Shown one piece after another: positions 1 through 6,809 of a stretch of 17,818 nucleotides of DNA. A program made the translations under genes and the position numbers. This DNA comes from Nitriliruptoraceae bacterium (GTDB taxonomy: Bacteria; Actinomycetota; Nitriliruptoria; Nitriliruptorales; Nitriliruptoraceae). Under the pieces are notes generated by a model. The model was given only the letters and a program-made list of their open reading frames with translations. It made no database searches and was not told where the DNA came from. Position 1 is the stretch's first letter. Each line of letters opens with the position of its first letter. The stretch covers positions 1 through 17,818 of the forward strand of contig SLDB01000092.1 in the NCBI GenBank assembly GCA_007125475.1, in the 5' to 3' direction.

Positions 1-63
1 GGCGCACTCGCCGGCGCCGGGGTGATCGGGGCCTGGCGGCAGGTGTGGCGGCTGAGGCCGTGA
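1..63 (+). CDS. C-terminal end of an unidentified upstream gene (partial)
   Basis: The first frame stays open from the window edge to a TGA at 61-63 and encodes 20 residues: a small, hydrophobic, Gly/Ala-rich stretch followed by a basic tail (RQVWRLRP). Almost every codon ends in G or C, as in the real genes here. The pattern fits the last membrane helix and cytoplasmic tail of a membrane protein, but this is too short to identify. It could also be chance open frame in GC-rich DNA. Confidence 0.35.
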   Translation, partial: GALAGAGVIGAWRQVWRLRP

Positions 64-88
64 CGACCCAGAACCCGCGTTCGGGGTG

Positions 89-118
89 TTGATCATTGTG
101 GCTCATGTAGCGTAGTGT
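89..118 (+). promoter_or_regulatory. Putative enolase promoter
   Basis: TTGATC at 89-94 and TAGTGT at 113-118 are separated by 18 bases, a good match to a housekeeping sigma-factor promoter. The hexamers lie in the only clearly AT-enriched patch of the upstream region (about 85-130). Predicted transcription would begin near 125, leaving a leader of about 60 bases before the ATG at 185. Confidence 0.5.
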
Positions 119-184
119 TCGGTTTTGTCGTAGTGGTGACTGTCGTCGGCGGCGGCGGTTCGGCCCGTGGCCCGTGAGGAACGC

Positions 185-1474
185 ATGAACACCACCGAGA
201 TCGTGGCGGTCACCGGACGGGAGATCCTCGACAGCCGCGGCAACCCCACCGTCGAGGTCGACGTCCGACTCGCCGGCGGGGCGGTCGGCCGGGCCGCCGT
301 CCCGTCCGGCGCGTCGACCGGTGAGGCCGAGGCCGTCGAGCTCCGCGACGGGGACCCCGACCGGTACCTCGGCCGGGGGGTGCTCGGAGCCGTCGAGAAC
401 GTCAACCGCCGCATCGGCCCCCACCTCGTGGGAACCGATGCCACCCGCCAACGCGGCGTCGACGCGGCGTTGCTCGCCCTCGACGGCACCGACACCAAGC
501 GCGAGCTGGGGGCGAACGCCGTCCTCGGGGTGTCGCTGGCGGTCGCGAAGGCCGCCGCAGCCGCCGCAGGTCTCCCGCTGTACGCCTACCTCGGGGGCTC
601 GAACGCGCACGTCCTCCCGGTGCCGTGCATGAACGTCCTCAACGGGGGGAGCCACGCGGACTCGAACGTCGACTTCCAGGAGTTCATGATCGTCCCGGTG
701 GGGGCGTCGAGCTTCGCCGAGGCACTGCGCACCGGGGCGGAGGTCTATCACCGGCTCAAGTCGGTGCTCGGCGCCCGTGGGCTCGGCACCGGTCTCGGAG
801 ACGAAGGGGGGTTCGCCCCGGATCTGGGCTCGAACGCCGAGGCCCTGGATCTCCTCGTCGAGGCGATCGACGCGGCCGGCTACGCCGCCGGTGACGACGT
901 CGCGATCGCCCTCGACCCCGCGGCTAGCGAGTTCTACCGGGACGGGGCCTACCACCTCGACGGTGAGGGGCGGGTGCTGTCCTCCGAGGAGATGGTCCGG
1001 TTGTGGGAGGAGCTGGCGGGGCGGTACCCGATCGTCTCGATCGAGGACGGCCTCGACGAAGGGGACTGGGCGGGGTTCACCGAGCTCACCGAACGGATCG
1101 GAGACCGCGTCCAGATCGTCGGCGACGACCTGTTGGTGACGAACCCGGCGTACGTCCGCCGCGGCATCACCGAACGCGCGGCGAACAGCGTGCTGGTGAA
1201 GGTGAACCAGATCGGTTCGCTGAGCGAGGCCCTCGACGCCGTGCAACTCGCCCACCGGGCGGGGTGGACGACGATGATCAGCCACCGCTCGGGCGAGACC
1301 GAGGACGCCACGATCGCCGACATCGCCGTGGCGGTGAACGCCGGCCAGATCAAGACCGGGGCGCCGGCGCGTTCCGACCGCGTCGCGAAGTACAACCAAC
1401 TGCTGCGGATCGAGGCCGAACTCGGTGACGCCGCACGGTACGCCGGTCGCGAGGCGTTCACGGCCCGCGGGTGA
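185..1474 (+). CDS. eno: Enolase (phosphopyruvate hydratase)
   Basis: Glycolytic and gluconeogenic enzyme that interconverts 2-phosphoglycerate and phosphoenolpyruvate in the cytoplasm; in bacteria it can also be part of the RNA degradosome. The 429-residue product has the normal length. It shows the N-terminal SGASTGEAEAVELRD loop (about 41-55), H157 in GGSHADSN, the catalytic acid E207 in GDEGGFAP, Mg ligands D244 (ALDPA), E287 (SIEDG) and D314 (GDD), the catalytic base K339 (VKVNQ), the SHRSGETED loop (366-374) and K390. The start is the ATG at 185, preceded by GAGGA (176-180) at a spacing of 4. An in-frame GTG at 167 would add six residues but has no ribosome site. No promoter is visible in the 94-base gap before the ftsB-like gene, so the two are probably cotranscribed, as in other Actinomycetota. 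Confidence 0.98.
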   Translation: MNTTEIVAVTGREILDSRGNPTVEVDVRLAGGAVGRAAVPSGASTGEAEAVELRDGDPDRYLGRGVLGAVENVNRRIGPHLVGTDATRQRGVDAALLALDGTDTKRELGANAVLGVSLAVAKAAAAAAGLPLYAYLGGSNAHVLPVPCMNVLNGGSHADSNVDFQEFMIVPVGASSFAEALRTGAEVYHRLKSVLGARGLGTGLGDEGGFAPDLGSNAEALDLLVEAIDAAGYAAGDDVAIALDPAASEFYRDGAYHLDGEGRVLSSEEMVRLWEELAGRYPIVSIEDGLDEGDWAGFTELTERIGDRVQIVGDDLLVTNPAYVRRGITERAANSVLVKVNQIGSLSEALDAVQLAHRAGWTTMISHRSGETEDATIADIAVAVNAGQIKTGAPARSDRVAKYNQLLRIEAELGDAARYAGREAFTARG

Positions 1475-1568
1475 GCGCCGACCGCCGCCTCGAGTCGCAC
1501 CTGTCGGCCCCGCTGACCACCCACCGAACGCTCACCGATCACCGACCACGACCGCGCCGGGGGAGACG

Positions 1569-2111
1569 TTGACGATCCACGATCACCGTGTCCAGCGACG
1601 GCAGCTGCGCCGCTCGGCGCGGCGTCGACGGCGCGGGGGCGTCCTGCGGGGGCCCCGCGTGGTGCAGCGTGTCGCCGGTCGGCTCGTCGGTGCCGGTGCC
1701 GCGGCCCGCGCCCGTCTGGCGCGTGCCGGCCGTGGTGATCGGCCGCTGGCCCTCGTCCTCGTCGGCGTGTTCGTCCTCGGGGGGTTGGTCCTGGCCGGGC
1801 CGGCCCAGAGCTACCTCGACGCCCGCGACCGGGTCGACCAGCTCCAGGCGACCGTCGACGCCCTCGACGCCGCGAACGCCGAGTTGCGTGGACGCGTCGA
1901 GGACCTCAACGACCCGGTGCGCATCGAGCTGATCGCCCGCGAGCAGCAGGGCTACGCCCGTCCCGGTGAGGTCGCCTACGCCCTCACCCCCCCGGAGGTC
2001 GAACGACCGCGGATCACGGCGCCACCGGGTGCCTCGCGCCCCGATCAGGACCCCGCCTGGTTCGAGCGGGCCCGCGACGTCGTCACCGGGTGGCTCCCCG
2101 GAGGCCGGTAG
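1569..2111 (+). CDS. FtsB/DivIC-family cell division (septum formation initiator) protein
   Basis: Small bitopic membrane protein of the divisome; the family forms a coiled-coil complex with FtsL and FtsQ/DivIB to activate septal peptidoglycan synthesis. The 180-residue product has a long, very basic cytoplasmic N-terminus (Arg-rich, residues 9-57), one hydrophobic segment (about 59-78), a heptad-like coiled coil (about 81-115, DRVDQLQATVDALDAANAEL), and the family's C-terminal motif DPVRIELIAREQQGYARPGE (115-134). A Pro-rich tail follows. The chosen start is TTG at 1569, with GGGAG at 1561-1565 (spacing 3). The open frame reaches back into eno, but the upstream part looks non-coding. In-frame GTG codons near 1660 would remove much of the basic tail and cannot be excluded. 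The position directly after eno matches the actinobacterial divIC-like gene (Rv1024 in M. tuberculosis). Confidence 0.85.
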   Translation: MTIHDHRVQRRQLRRSARRRRRGGVLRGPRVVQRVAGRLVGAGAAARARLARAGRGDRPLALVLVGVFVLGGLVLAGPAQSYLDARDRVDQLQATVDALDAANAELRGRVEDLNDPVRIELIAREQQGYARPGEVAYALTPPEVERPRITAPPGASRPDQDPAWFERARDVVTGWLPGGR

Positions 2112-2134
2112 GCGGGGCGCCCGCGGCCGGTAGG
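2103..2134 (+). repeat. Direct repeat GGCCGGTAGG, two copies (third copy at 17706-17715)
   Basis: The decamer GGCCGGTAGG occurs at 2103-2112 (covering the stop codon of the ftsB-like gene) and 2125-2134, and again at 17706-17715. The first and third copies continue into similar sequence (a G run, then CGCCCG). This could be coincidence in GC-rich DNA. Confidence 0.3.
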
Positions 2135-2151
2135 CCCTCGGTGCCGGGCGC
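2117..2151 (+). terminator. GC-rich hairpin after the ftsB-like gene
   Basis: GCGCCCG (2117-2123) is perfectly complementary to CGGGCGC (2145-2151). A smaller hairpin, GGCC-GGTA-GGCC (2125-2136), sits in the loop. There is no U-tract, as is common in high-GC actinobacteria. It lies between the stop at 2111 and a promoter at 2159-2187, consistent with a transcript boundary. Confidence 0.4.
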
Positions 2152-2158
2152 ACGCCGG

Positions 2159-2187
2159 TTGCCGCAGGCAGCCGGCCGGCGTACCGT
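2159..2187 (+). promoter_or_regulatory. Putative promoter of the S1-domain gene
   Basis: TTGCCG at 2159-2164 and TACCGT at 2182-2187 have an ideal 17-base spacing. The predicted transcription start is near 2194, which is a GTG in the S1 frame, so a leaderless or nearly leaderless message is possible. The alternative is a leader of roughly 110-150 bases ahead of a downstream start. Confidence 0.5.
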
Positions 2188-2190
2188 GGG

Positions 2191-2721
2191 GTGGTGAGGA
2201 CGGTGTTCGTCCTCGATCACGCGCGCGCCTCGACGACCGTCGACGGCGCACCAGCAGGGATGTCGTCCCGGCGAGGCCGGGTCGACCGGACGGGCCAAGG
2301 CGTGTGCGCGTCACGCCGGCGGACCCACGAGGAGTTGATCGCACTGCAGGGACAGATCGTCAAGGGCAAGGTTGTCCGGCTCGAGGAGTACGGGGCGTTC
2401 GTCGAGGTCACCGGGGAGGACGGCAGCGTCGTCACCGGCCTGGTCCACGTCTCCGAGGTCGACGCCGATTTCGTCGAGAACATCTACGCCTACCTCGCCG
2501 AGGGCGACGAGGTGGACGTCAAGGTCCTCGACGTCAAGGACGACGGCAAGGTCGACCTCTCGATCAAGCGGGCCGACCCCGAGTGGCAGGACGAGGAGAC
2601 CCCGAACCTGCGCTCCAAGCTGGACAAGGACTTCAACAAGCGCCTGCGCCGTTTCATGCACAAGTCGCAGATGATCCAGGGCGAGGCGCGCCGACAGAAG
2701 CGCGGTCGTATCGGGACGTGA
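2191..2721 (+). CDS. S1 RNA-binding domain protein (general stress protein 13/YugI-like)
   Basis: Single S1 (OB-fold) domain protein; small family members bind RNA or ribosomes and act in post-transcriptional control. The S1 core runs from about residue 52 to 130 and has the expected blocks: IVKGKVVRLEEYGAFVEV, GLVHVSEVD, GDEVDVKVLDVKDDGKVDLSIKRA. A basic C-terminal tail follows (RLRRFMHKSQMIQGEARRQKRGR), probably another RNA contact. The frame opens at GTG 2191, but the first ~48 residues look atypical and the start is uncertain. Options are GTG 2194 (leaderless), GTG 2203 (GAGGA upstream, spacing only 2), GTG 2302, TTG 2335, or CTG 2344 (GAGGAG at 2329-2334, spacing 9). Relatives of about 125-130 residues favour the later starts. 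The stop overlaps the next gene by GTGA. I know no direct counterpart at this place in the mycobacterial order. Confidence 0.8.
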   Translation: MVRTVFVLDHARASTTVDGAPAGMSSRRGRVDRTGQGVCASRRRTHEELIALQGQIVKGKVVRLEEYGAFVEVTGEDGSVVTGLVHVSEVDADFVENIYAYLAEGDEVDVKVLDVKDDGKVDLSIKRADPEWQDEETPNLRSKLDKDFNKRLRRFMHKSQMIQGEARRQKRGRIGT

Positions 2722-3293
2722 CCGCGCACGCAGGCTCCCCCCGCGGGCTCGCCGACGCCGTCCAGCGTGATCCGCGCGCCTCCTACCAGCGGGCAGCCGA
2801 CGCCGAGCCGGTCGGTGCCCGCGAAGCGGCGGTGATCTCGGCGCAACTCGGCCGGCCGGCCCGTGGCGGACCGGCGGTCGTCCACCGCTGCGGGTTCGGG
2901 CTCCCCACCGTCGTGCGCGTCGAGCCCCGTCTCGAGGACGGTACGCCGTTCCCGACGACGTTCTGGCTGACGTGCCCGGCGCTGCGTTCGCGGGTCGGGA
3001 CGCTGGAGGCTGACCACGCGATGGTCGGCCTCAATCAACGCCTCGCCGACGATCCCCAGTTCGCCGAGGCGTATGCGGCCGCGCACGACCGGTACGTCGC
3101 GTTCCGCGACGATCTGGGCGGGTCGCTGGCGGGTGACCCCGGCGTCGGCGGCATGCCGCGGCACATCAAGTGCCTGCACGTGCACGCCGCCCACCACCTG
3201 GCGACCGGCGACAACCCGGTCGGTGCCTGGACCGTCGACGCGGCCAGCCCCGTGCCGTGCCCGGCGCCGTGCGTCGACGTGGACGCCCCGTGA
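2718..3293 (+). CDS. DUF501 family protein
   Basis: 191-residue protein of the uncharacterised DUF501 family, found mainly in Actinomycetota between the divIC-like and ppx genes (Rv1025 position). Recognition rests on TTFWLTCPALRSRVGTLEAD (80-99) and the highly conserved C-terminal GGMPRHIKCLHVHAAHHLA (144-162) followed by DNPVG. Cys and His residues are concentrated there (C86, C152, H149, H154, H156, H159, H160, C181, C185), which could suggest metal binding; that is inference. No signal peptide or membrane segment is visible. The GTG start overlaps the S1 gene stop as GTGA, so translation is probably coupled. The function is unknown; conserved linkage to Ppx/GppA hints at a shared process. 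Confidence 0.9.
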   Translation: MTAHAGSPRGLADAVQRDPRASYQRAADAEPVGAREAAVISAQLGRPARGGPAVVHRCGFGLPTVVRVEPRLEDGTPFPTTFWLTCPALRSRVGTLEADHAMVGLNQRLADDPQFAEAYAAAHDRYVAFRDDLGGSLAGDPGVGGMPRHIKCLHVHAAHHLATGDNPVGAWTVDAASPVPCPAPCVDVDAP

Positions 3294-3300
3294 GGCACCC

Positions 3301-4227
3301 GTGAGCCGCCGACCACGCGCCGCCGTCGACGTCGGCACCAACTCGGTCCGCCTCCTCGTCGTCGACGGCGACGGCAGGCGCCGGTGCCGCGAGTTGACCA
3401 TCACCCGTCTCGGGGCCGGGGTCGACCGCACCGGCCACCTCGACGACGCCGCGCTGGAGCGCACCCTCGAGGCGATCGCGGCGTACCGGCGCCGGTGGGA
3501 GTCGCTCGGTGTCGACGGTGCCGTCCGGATCGCGGCGACGTCGGCGGTGCGCGACGCCGCCGACCGTGACCGGTTCTTCACCGGTGTGCGTCGGGTCGCC
3601 GGGATCGACGCCGAGGTCCTCACCGGTGACGAGGAAGCCGCCCTTGCCTACGCCGGTGTCGTCGCCGGCGTCGACGTCCCCGCCCCCGTCGCCGTCGTCG
3701 ATGTCGGGGGAGGCTCCACCGAGATCATCGTCGGTGACCCGGAGGGCCGCGTCGCCGCGAGCACGTCGCTGCAACTGGGGTGTGTGCGGATCACCGAGCG
3801 CTGCCTGGTCGACGATCCTCCCAGCGATGCACAGCTCGCCGCCGCCGAAGCCGAGATCGAGGCCCGGCTCGCCGAGGCCGACGCCGCGCTGGCGGCCGCC
3901 CCGCTCACGACGGCGGCGACGCTGGTTGCGGTGGCGGGGACGGCGACCACGCTCGCCGCGCTCGACCGCGACCTCGCGGCGTACGACGAGGACGCCGTCC
4001 ACGGTGCGTGGGTGTCGGCCGCCTCACTCGACGCCCTCACCCGGCGGCTGGTCCGGCTGCGCGCCTCCGAGCGGGCCGAATTGGGGCCGGTGCAGCCCGG
4101 ACGCGAGGACGTGATCCACGGTGGGGCGTTGGTGCTCCGTGCCGTGCTGCGCCGCGCCGGAGCCCCGGGCCTGGTGGTCAGTGAGGCGGACAACCTCGAC
4201 GGCCTGGCCGCCTCGATCGGGTCGTGA
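3301..4227 (+). CDS. ppx: Ppx/GppA family exopolyphosphatase / (p)ppGpp phosphohydrolase
   Basis: Member of the actin-like ASKHA ATPase superfamily that hydrolyses terminal phosphates of polyphosphate and/or pppGpp; which of these it prefers cannot be read from sequence. The 308-residue product is the short, two-lobed form typical of actinobacteria, without the C-terminal HD-like domain of E. coli Ppx. Visible motifs are the first phosphate loop AAVDVGTNSVRLLVVD (7-22), IAATSAVRDA (77-86), the catalytic Glu region LTGDEEAALAYAGV (107-120), the second phosphate loop VVDVGGGSTEIIVGD (132-146), VAGTATTLAALD (211-222), and the C-terminal REDVIHGGALVL (268-279) with VSEADNLDGLA. The GTG start at 3301 follows GAGG (3292-3295) with a spacing of 5, and sits 7 bases after DUF501. 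Its stop overlaps the next gene by GTGA. Confidence 0.93.
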   Translation: MSRRPRAAVDVGTNSVRLLVVDGDGRRRCRELTITRLGAGVDRTGHLDDAALERTLEAIAAYRRRWESLGVDGAVRIAATSAVRDAADRDRFFTGVRRVAGIDAEVLTGDEEAALAYAGVVAGVDVPAPVAVVDVGGGSTEIIVGDPEGRVAASTSLQLGCVRITERCLVDDPPSDAQLAAAEAEIEARLAEADAALAAAPLTTAATLVAVAGTATTLAALDRDLAAYDEDAVHGAWVSAASLDALTRRLVRLRASERAELGPVQPGREDVIHGGALVLRAVLRRAGAPGLVVSEADNLDGLAASIGS

Positions 4228-5711
4228 CCGGCTCCGCCGACGAATCGGAGGCGTCCCGGTTCTGGCCGCGGCTGGCGGCCGCGCTCGCCGAGGTCCCACG
4301 AGAGGATCGCGAGCCCCCCACCGACGCCCGGGTCGGTGCGGTGCTCATCCTCCTCGAGGACACCGCGGCCGGCCCCAGCGTCGTCCTCACCCGGCGCCGC
4401 CGCGACCTGCGTTCACATCCGGGGCAGGTCTCGTTCCCGGGTGGGCGCGTGGACCCCGGGGAGGGGCACGTCGAGGCGGCGCTGCGCGAGGCGCGCGAGG
4501 AGGTCGGCCTCGACCCCGCCAGCGTCGACGTGGTGGGGGTCGCACCGACGTTCTACATCCCACCCTCGAGGTTCTGGGTCGTCCCCGTCGTCGCGCGGTG
4601 GCGGGCACCGCACCGACTCCGCGAGAACCCCTGGGAGGTCGACGCCGTCCTGCACGCCCCGGTGGCGCAGCTCCTCGACCCGGCCCGCTGGCGGCACGCC
4701 CCACTCTCGGCCCGGGGCTCCTCGTGGGCGTGGGACCTCGACGACGACGTGTTGTGGGGGGCGACGGCGTTCGCGCTCGCCTCGCTCCTCGATGTCGCGA
4801 TCCCGGGGTGGCACGGCGGCGTGCGTCCACAGGACCTCGGCGAGGACCGCGCCGTCGCCCCCTGGGAGGCGGTCCCGACGGTGCAGCGCCGGGCCCGCCT
4901 CACCGGCGACCTCCCGGTGTGGCGGCAGGAGTCGGTCCCGCACGTCACCCGATCCGTGGTCCGCCGGCTCCGCGGCTGGCTCGCCGAGCGCGGGGTCGGT
5001 CAGGCCGTCGCCGCCGAGCACGCCGGTCGTCCCATCGCCCACGCGGTGCGCCGACTCATGGCGGCCCCGCTCGACGAGGTCGCGGTCACCGTCCTCGCCG
5101 GCCCGTCGCGCAACGGTGCGGCGGGGCTGGCCGCGGCACGGCTGTTGGCAGCCGGGGGAGCCGACGTCGAGGTCCGACTCCTCGGCGAGCCGCGGATCCC
5201 CGACCAGGTCCGACTCCTCGCCGACAGCGGGGTCGCGGTGCACCCCCACGGAAGCGACGCTTCCGACGCCCACGGCTTCGGCGCCGCCCACCCCCCCGGG
5301 GACGTCGTCGTCGACGCCGTCCTCGGCCTCGGGGTGCACCCGCCGCTGCACGGCGTCCCCGAGGCGGCGATGGCGTGGATGCGCCGGTACGCGACGCCGA
5401 TCGTCGCGGTGGAGCTGCCCAGTGGGATCGCCTCCGACGAGGGGCTCAAGGGGCCCTGCATCGCCGCCGACGTCACCGTCGCCCTGGGGCTGCCCCTGCA
5501 GGCGTTGCGCGAGCGCATCGTCCACGCCTACCTGGGAGACGTGTACCTCGCCGACCTCGGGATCCCTCCGGCGGCGTGGCGGGCCGTCGGGGTCGACCAC
5601 GCCCCGACGTTCGCCCGTGGTCCGTTGGTGCGGCTCACCGCATCAGGTCATGGCAGCGACGCGGCCACCCCCGACCAGGGCGAACGTGTCGTGCGGCCGG
5701 CGCCGGAGTGA
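4224..5711 (+). CDS. Fusion: CoA-pyrophosphatase-type Nudix hydrolase + degenerate YjeF_N (NAD(P)H-hydrate epimerase-like) domain
   Basis: 495-residue two-domain protein. Residues ~35-190 form a Nudix domain with a perfect Nudix box (74-96, G-x5-E-x7-REAREEVGL) preceded by the CoA-pyrophosphatase signature LTRRRRDLRSHPGQVSFPGG (55-74), so the expected reaction is hydrolysis of CoA or oxidised CoA to 3',5'-ADP and 4'-phosphopantetheine. Residues ~217-455 resemble YjeF_N: AEHAGRPIAHAVRRLM (264-279), a Rossmann-type loop (293-301), DVVVDAVLGLG (360-370), VELPSG (396-401) and the closing GDVYLADLGIP. Two hallmarks are altered. The usual GPGNNGGDG loop reads GPSRNGAAG, and the catalytic Asp of VAIDIPSG is Glu397. 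Epimerase activity is therefore doubtful, and the domain may be a binding or regulatory module. The frame is continuous with uniform composition, so I see no sign of a sequencing fusion. The GTG start overlaps ppx by GTGA. Confidence 0.88.
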   Translation: MTGSADESEASRFWPRLAAALAEVPREDREPPTDARVGAVLILLEDTAAGPSVVLTRRRRDLRSHPGQVSFPGGRVDPGEGHVEAALREAREEVGLDPASVDVVGVAPTFYIPPSRFWVVPVVARWRAPHRLRENPWEVDAVLHAPVAQLLDPARWRHAPLSARGSSWAWDLDDDVLWGATAFALASLLDVAIPGWHGGVRPQDLGEDRAVAPWEAVPTVQRRARLTGDLPVWRQESVPHVTRSVVRRLRGWLAERGVGQAVAAEHAGRPIAHAVRRLMAAPLDEVAVTVLAGPSRNGAAGLAAARLLAAGGADVEVRLLGEPRIPDQVRLLADSGVAVHPHGSDASDAHGFGAAHPPGDVVVDAVLGLGVHPPLHGVPEAAMAWMRRYATPIVAVELPSGIASDEGLKGPCIAADVTVALGLPLQALRERIVHAYLGDVYLADLGIPPAAWRAVGVDHAPTFARGPLVRLTASGHGSDAATPDQGERVVRPAPE

Positions 5712-5713
5712 GG

Positions 5714-5746
5714 GCACCGGCGCCAGGACTCCCGTCGCGCCGGTGC
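5714..5746 (+). terminator. Perfect 10-bp inverted repeat, likely terminator
   Basis: GCACCGGCGC (5714-5723) and GCGCCGGTGC (5737-5746) are exact reverse complements around a 13-base loop. The repeat begins 3 bases after the Nudix-YjeF stop. No U-tract follows. It ends 9 bases before the TAGCCT hexamer of the next unit, so a protein-binding operator is an alternative reading. Confidence 0.55.
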
Positions 5747-5755
5747 ACGTGGCAC

Positions 5756-5761
5756 TAGCCT
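5756..5761 (+). promoter_or_regulatory. Putative -10 element of the aldo/keto reductase gene
   Basis: TAGCCT (inside CTAG) lies 32 bases upstream of the GTG at 5794, in the same arrangement seen before other units in this window. No TTGAC-like -35 is visible at the expected distance, and the place it would occupy overlaps the right arm of the 5714-5746 hairpin. Confidence 0.4.
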
Positions 5762-5793
5762 CCCCGTCGAGGTCCGATCACAAGGAGCGCACG

Positions 5794-6786
5794 GTGGAGC
5801 ACGTCCTACTCGGCCGCACGGGGCTACGTGTCTCGCGGGTCTGCCTGGGAACGATGACCTTCGGCCTGCAGTGTGACGAGGACGAGTCACGCGCGATCCT
5901 CGACCGCGCCGCCGACGGCGGTGTGACGTTCCTCGACACCGCCGACGTCTACCCGGTCGGTGGCTCGCTGGACACCGTCGGGCGCACCGAGGAGATCCTG
6001 GGTCGGTGGCTGCGCGGGCGGCGTGACGACTACGTCGTCGCGACGAAGTGCTTCGGCCGGATGGGCGCCGCACCGTGGAAGCAGGGCAACAGTCGCAAGC
6101 ACATCCTCGACGCCGTCGACGAGTCGCTGCGTCGCCTCGACACCGAGTACATCGACCTCTACCAACTCCACGGTCCCGATCCCCGCACACCGCTCGAGGA
6201 GACGCTCGAGGCGATGGACACCCTCGTGCGGTCCGGGAAGGTGCGCTACATCGGGGTCTCGAACTGGCTGGCCTGGCAACTCGCGCTGGCGGTCGGCCGG
6301 GCCGAGGCGCGCTCGCTCGCCGGGTTCGTCTCCATCCAGCCCCGCTACAACCTGCTGTTCCGCGAGTTCGAACGTGAGCTGTTCCCCCTCTGCGAGGCCG
6401 AGGGGATCGGGGTGATCCCCTACAACCCCATCGCCGGCGGGATGCTCAGCGGCAAGCACGTTGCCGACTCCGGGCCGACCGAGGGCACCCGCTTCACCCT
6501 CGGGGGCGCGGCACAGCGCTACCAGGACCGGTACTGGAACGACCGGGCGTTCGCGACCGTCGACGAGCTGCGGGGCGTCGCTGCCGAGGCCGGGATCCCG
6601 CTACCCACCCTGGCGGTGGCCTGGGTGCTGGCCAACCCGGTCGTGACCTCACCGATCATCGGGGCCAGCCGCCCCGACCAGCTGGACGCGACGCTGGCCG
6701 CGGTCGACACCGAACTCGACGCGGACCTGCTGGCCACCCTCGACGAGCTCACGGTCGCGTACCGCTTCGGCGACGCCGCCCGCTGA
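5794..6786 (+). CDS. Aldo/keto reductase
   Basis: 330-residue cytoplasmic NAD(P)H-dependent oxidoreductase of the AKR superfamily, (beta/alpha)8 barrel. The start motif LGRTGLRVSRVCLGTMTFG and the catalytic tetrad D48, Y53, K85 and H126 are all present (FLDTADVY, VVATKCFG, LYQLHGPD). IGVSNW (about 151-156) and the C-terminal cofactor-binding segment SPIIGASRPDQLD are also visible. The closest general type is the YajO/YhdN-like group acting on small aldehydes or sugars; the substrate cannot be assigned. The start is GTG 5794 behind a strong AAGGAG (5782-5787, spacing 6). The open frame extends far upstream through the previous gene, but only as a shadow. It appears monocistronic, bounded by the hairpin upstream and by a converging tRNA gene downstream. 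Confidence 0.92.
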   Translation: MEHVLLGRTGLRVSRVCLGTMTFGLQCDEDESRAILDRAADGGVTFLDTADVYPVGGSLDTVGRTEEILGRWLRGRRDDYVVATKCFGRMGAAPWKQGNSRKHILDAVDESLRRLDTEYIDLYQLHGPDPRTPLEETLEAMDTLVRSGKVRYIGVSNWLAWQLALAVGRAEARSLAGFVSIQPRYNLLFREFERELFPLCEAEGIGVIPYNPIAGGMLSGKHVADSGPTEGTRFTLGGAAQRYQDRYWNDRAFATVDELRGVAAEAGIPLPTLAVAWVLANPVVTSPIIGASRPDQLDATLAAVDTELDADLLATLDELTVAYRFGDAAR

Positions 6787-6809
6787 CCGGTCGGATCCGC
6801 GGGCAACGG

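Noticed and set aside
167..184. Upstream GTG start for enolase
   Set aside because: There is no ribosome site before 167, while GAGGA sits correctly before the ATG at 185, where enolase homology begins.
4336..6786. 816-codon plus-strand frame running into the aldo/keto reductase
   Set aside because: The first ~486 codons are an Arg/Ser/Pro-rich shadow of the Nudix-YjeF gene. The reductase starts at 5794 with AAGGAG, and its homology begins exactly there.
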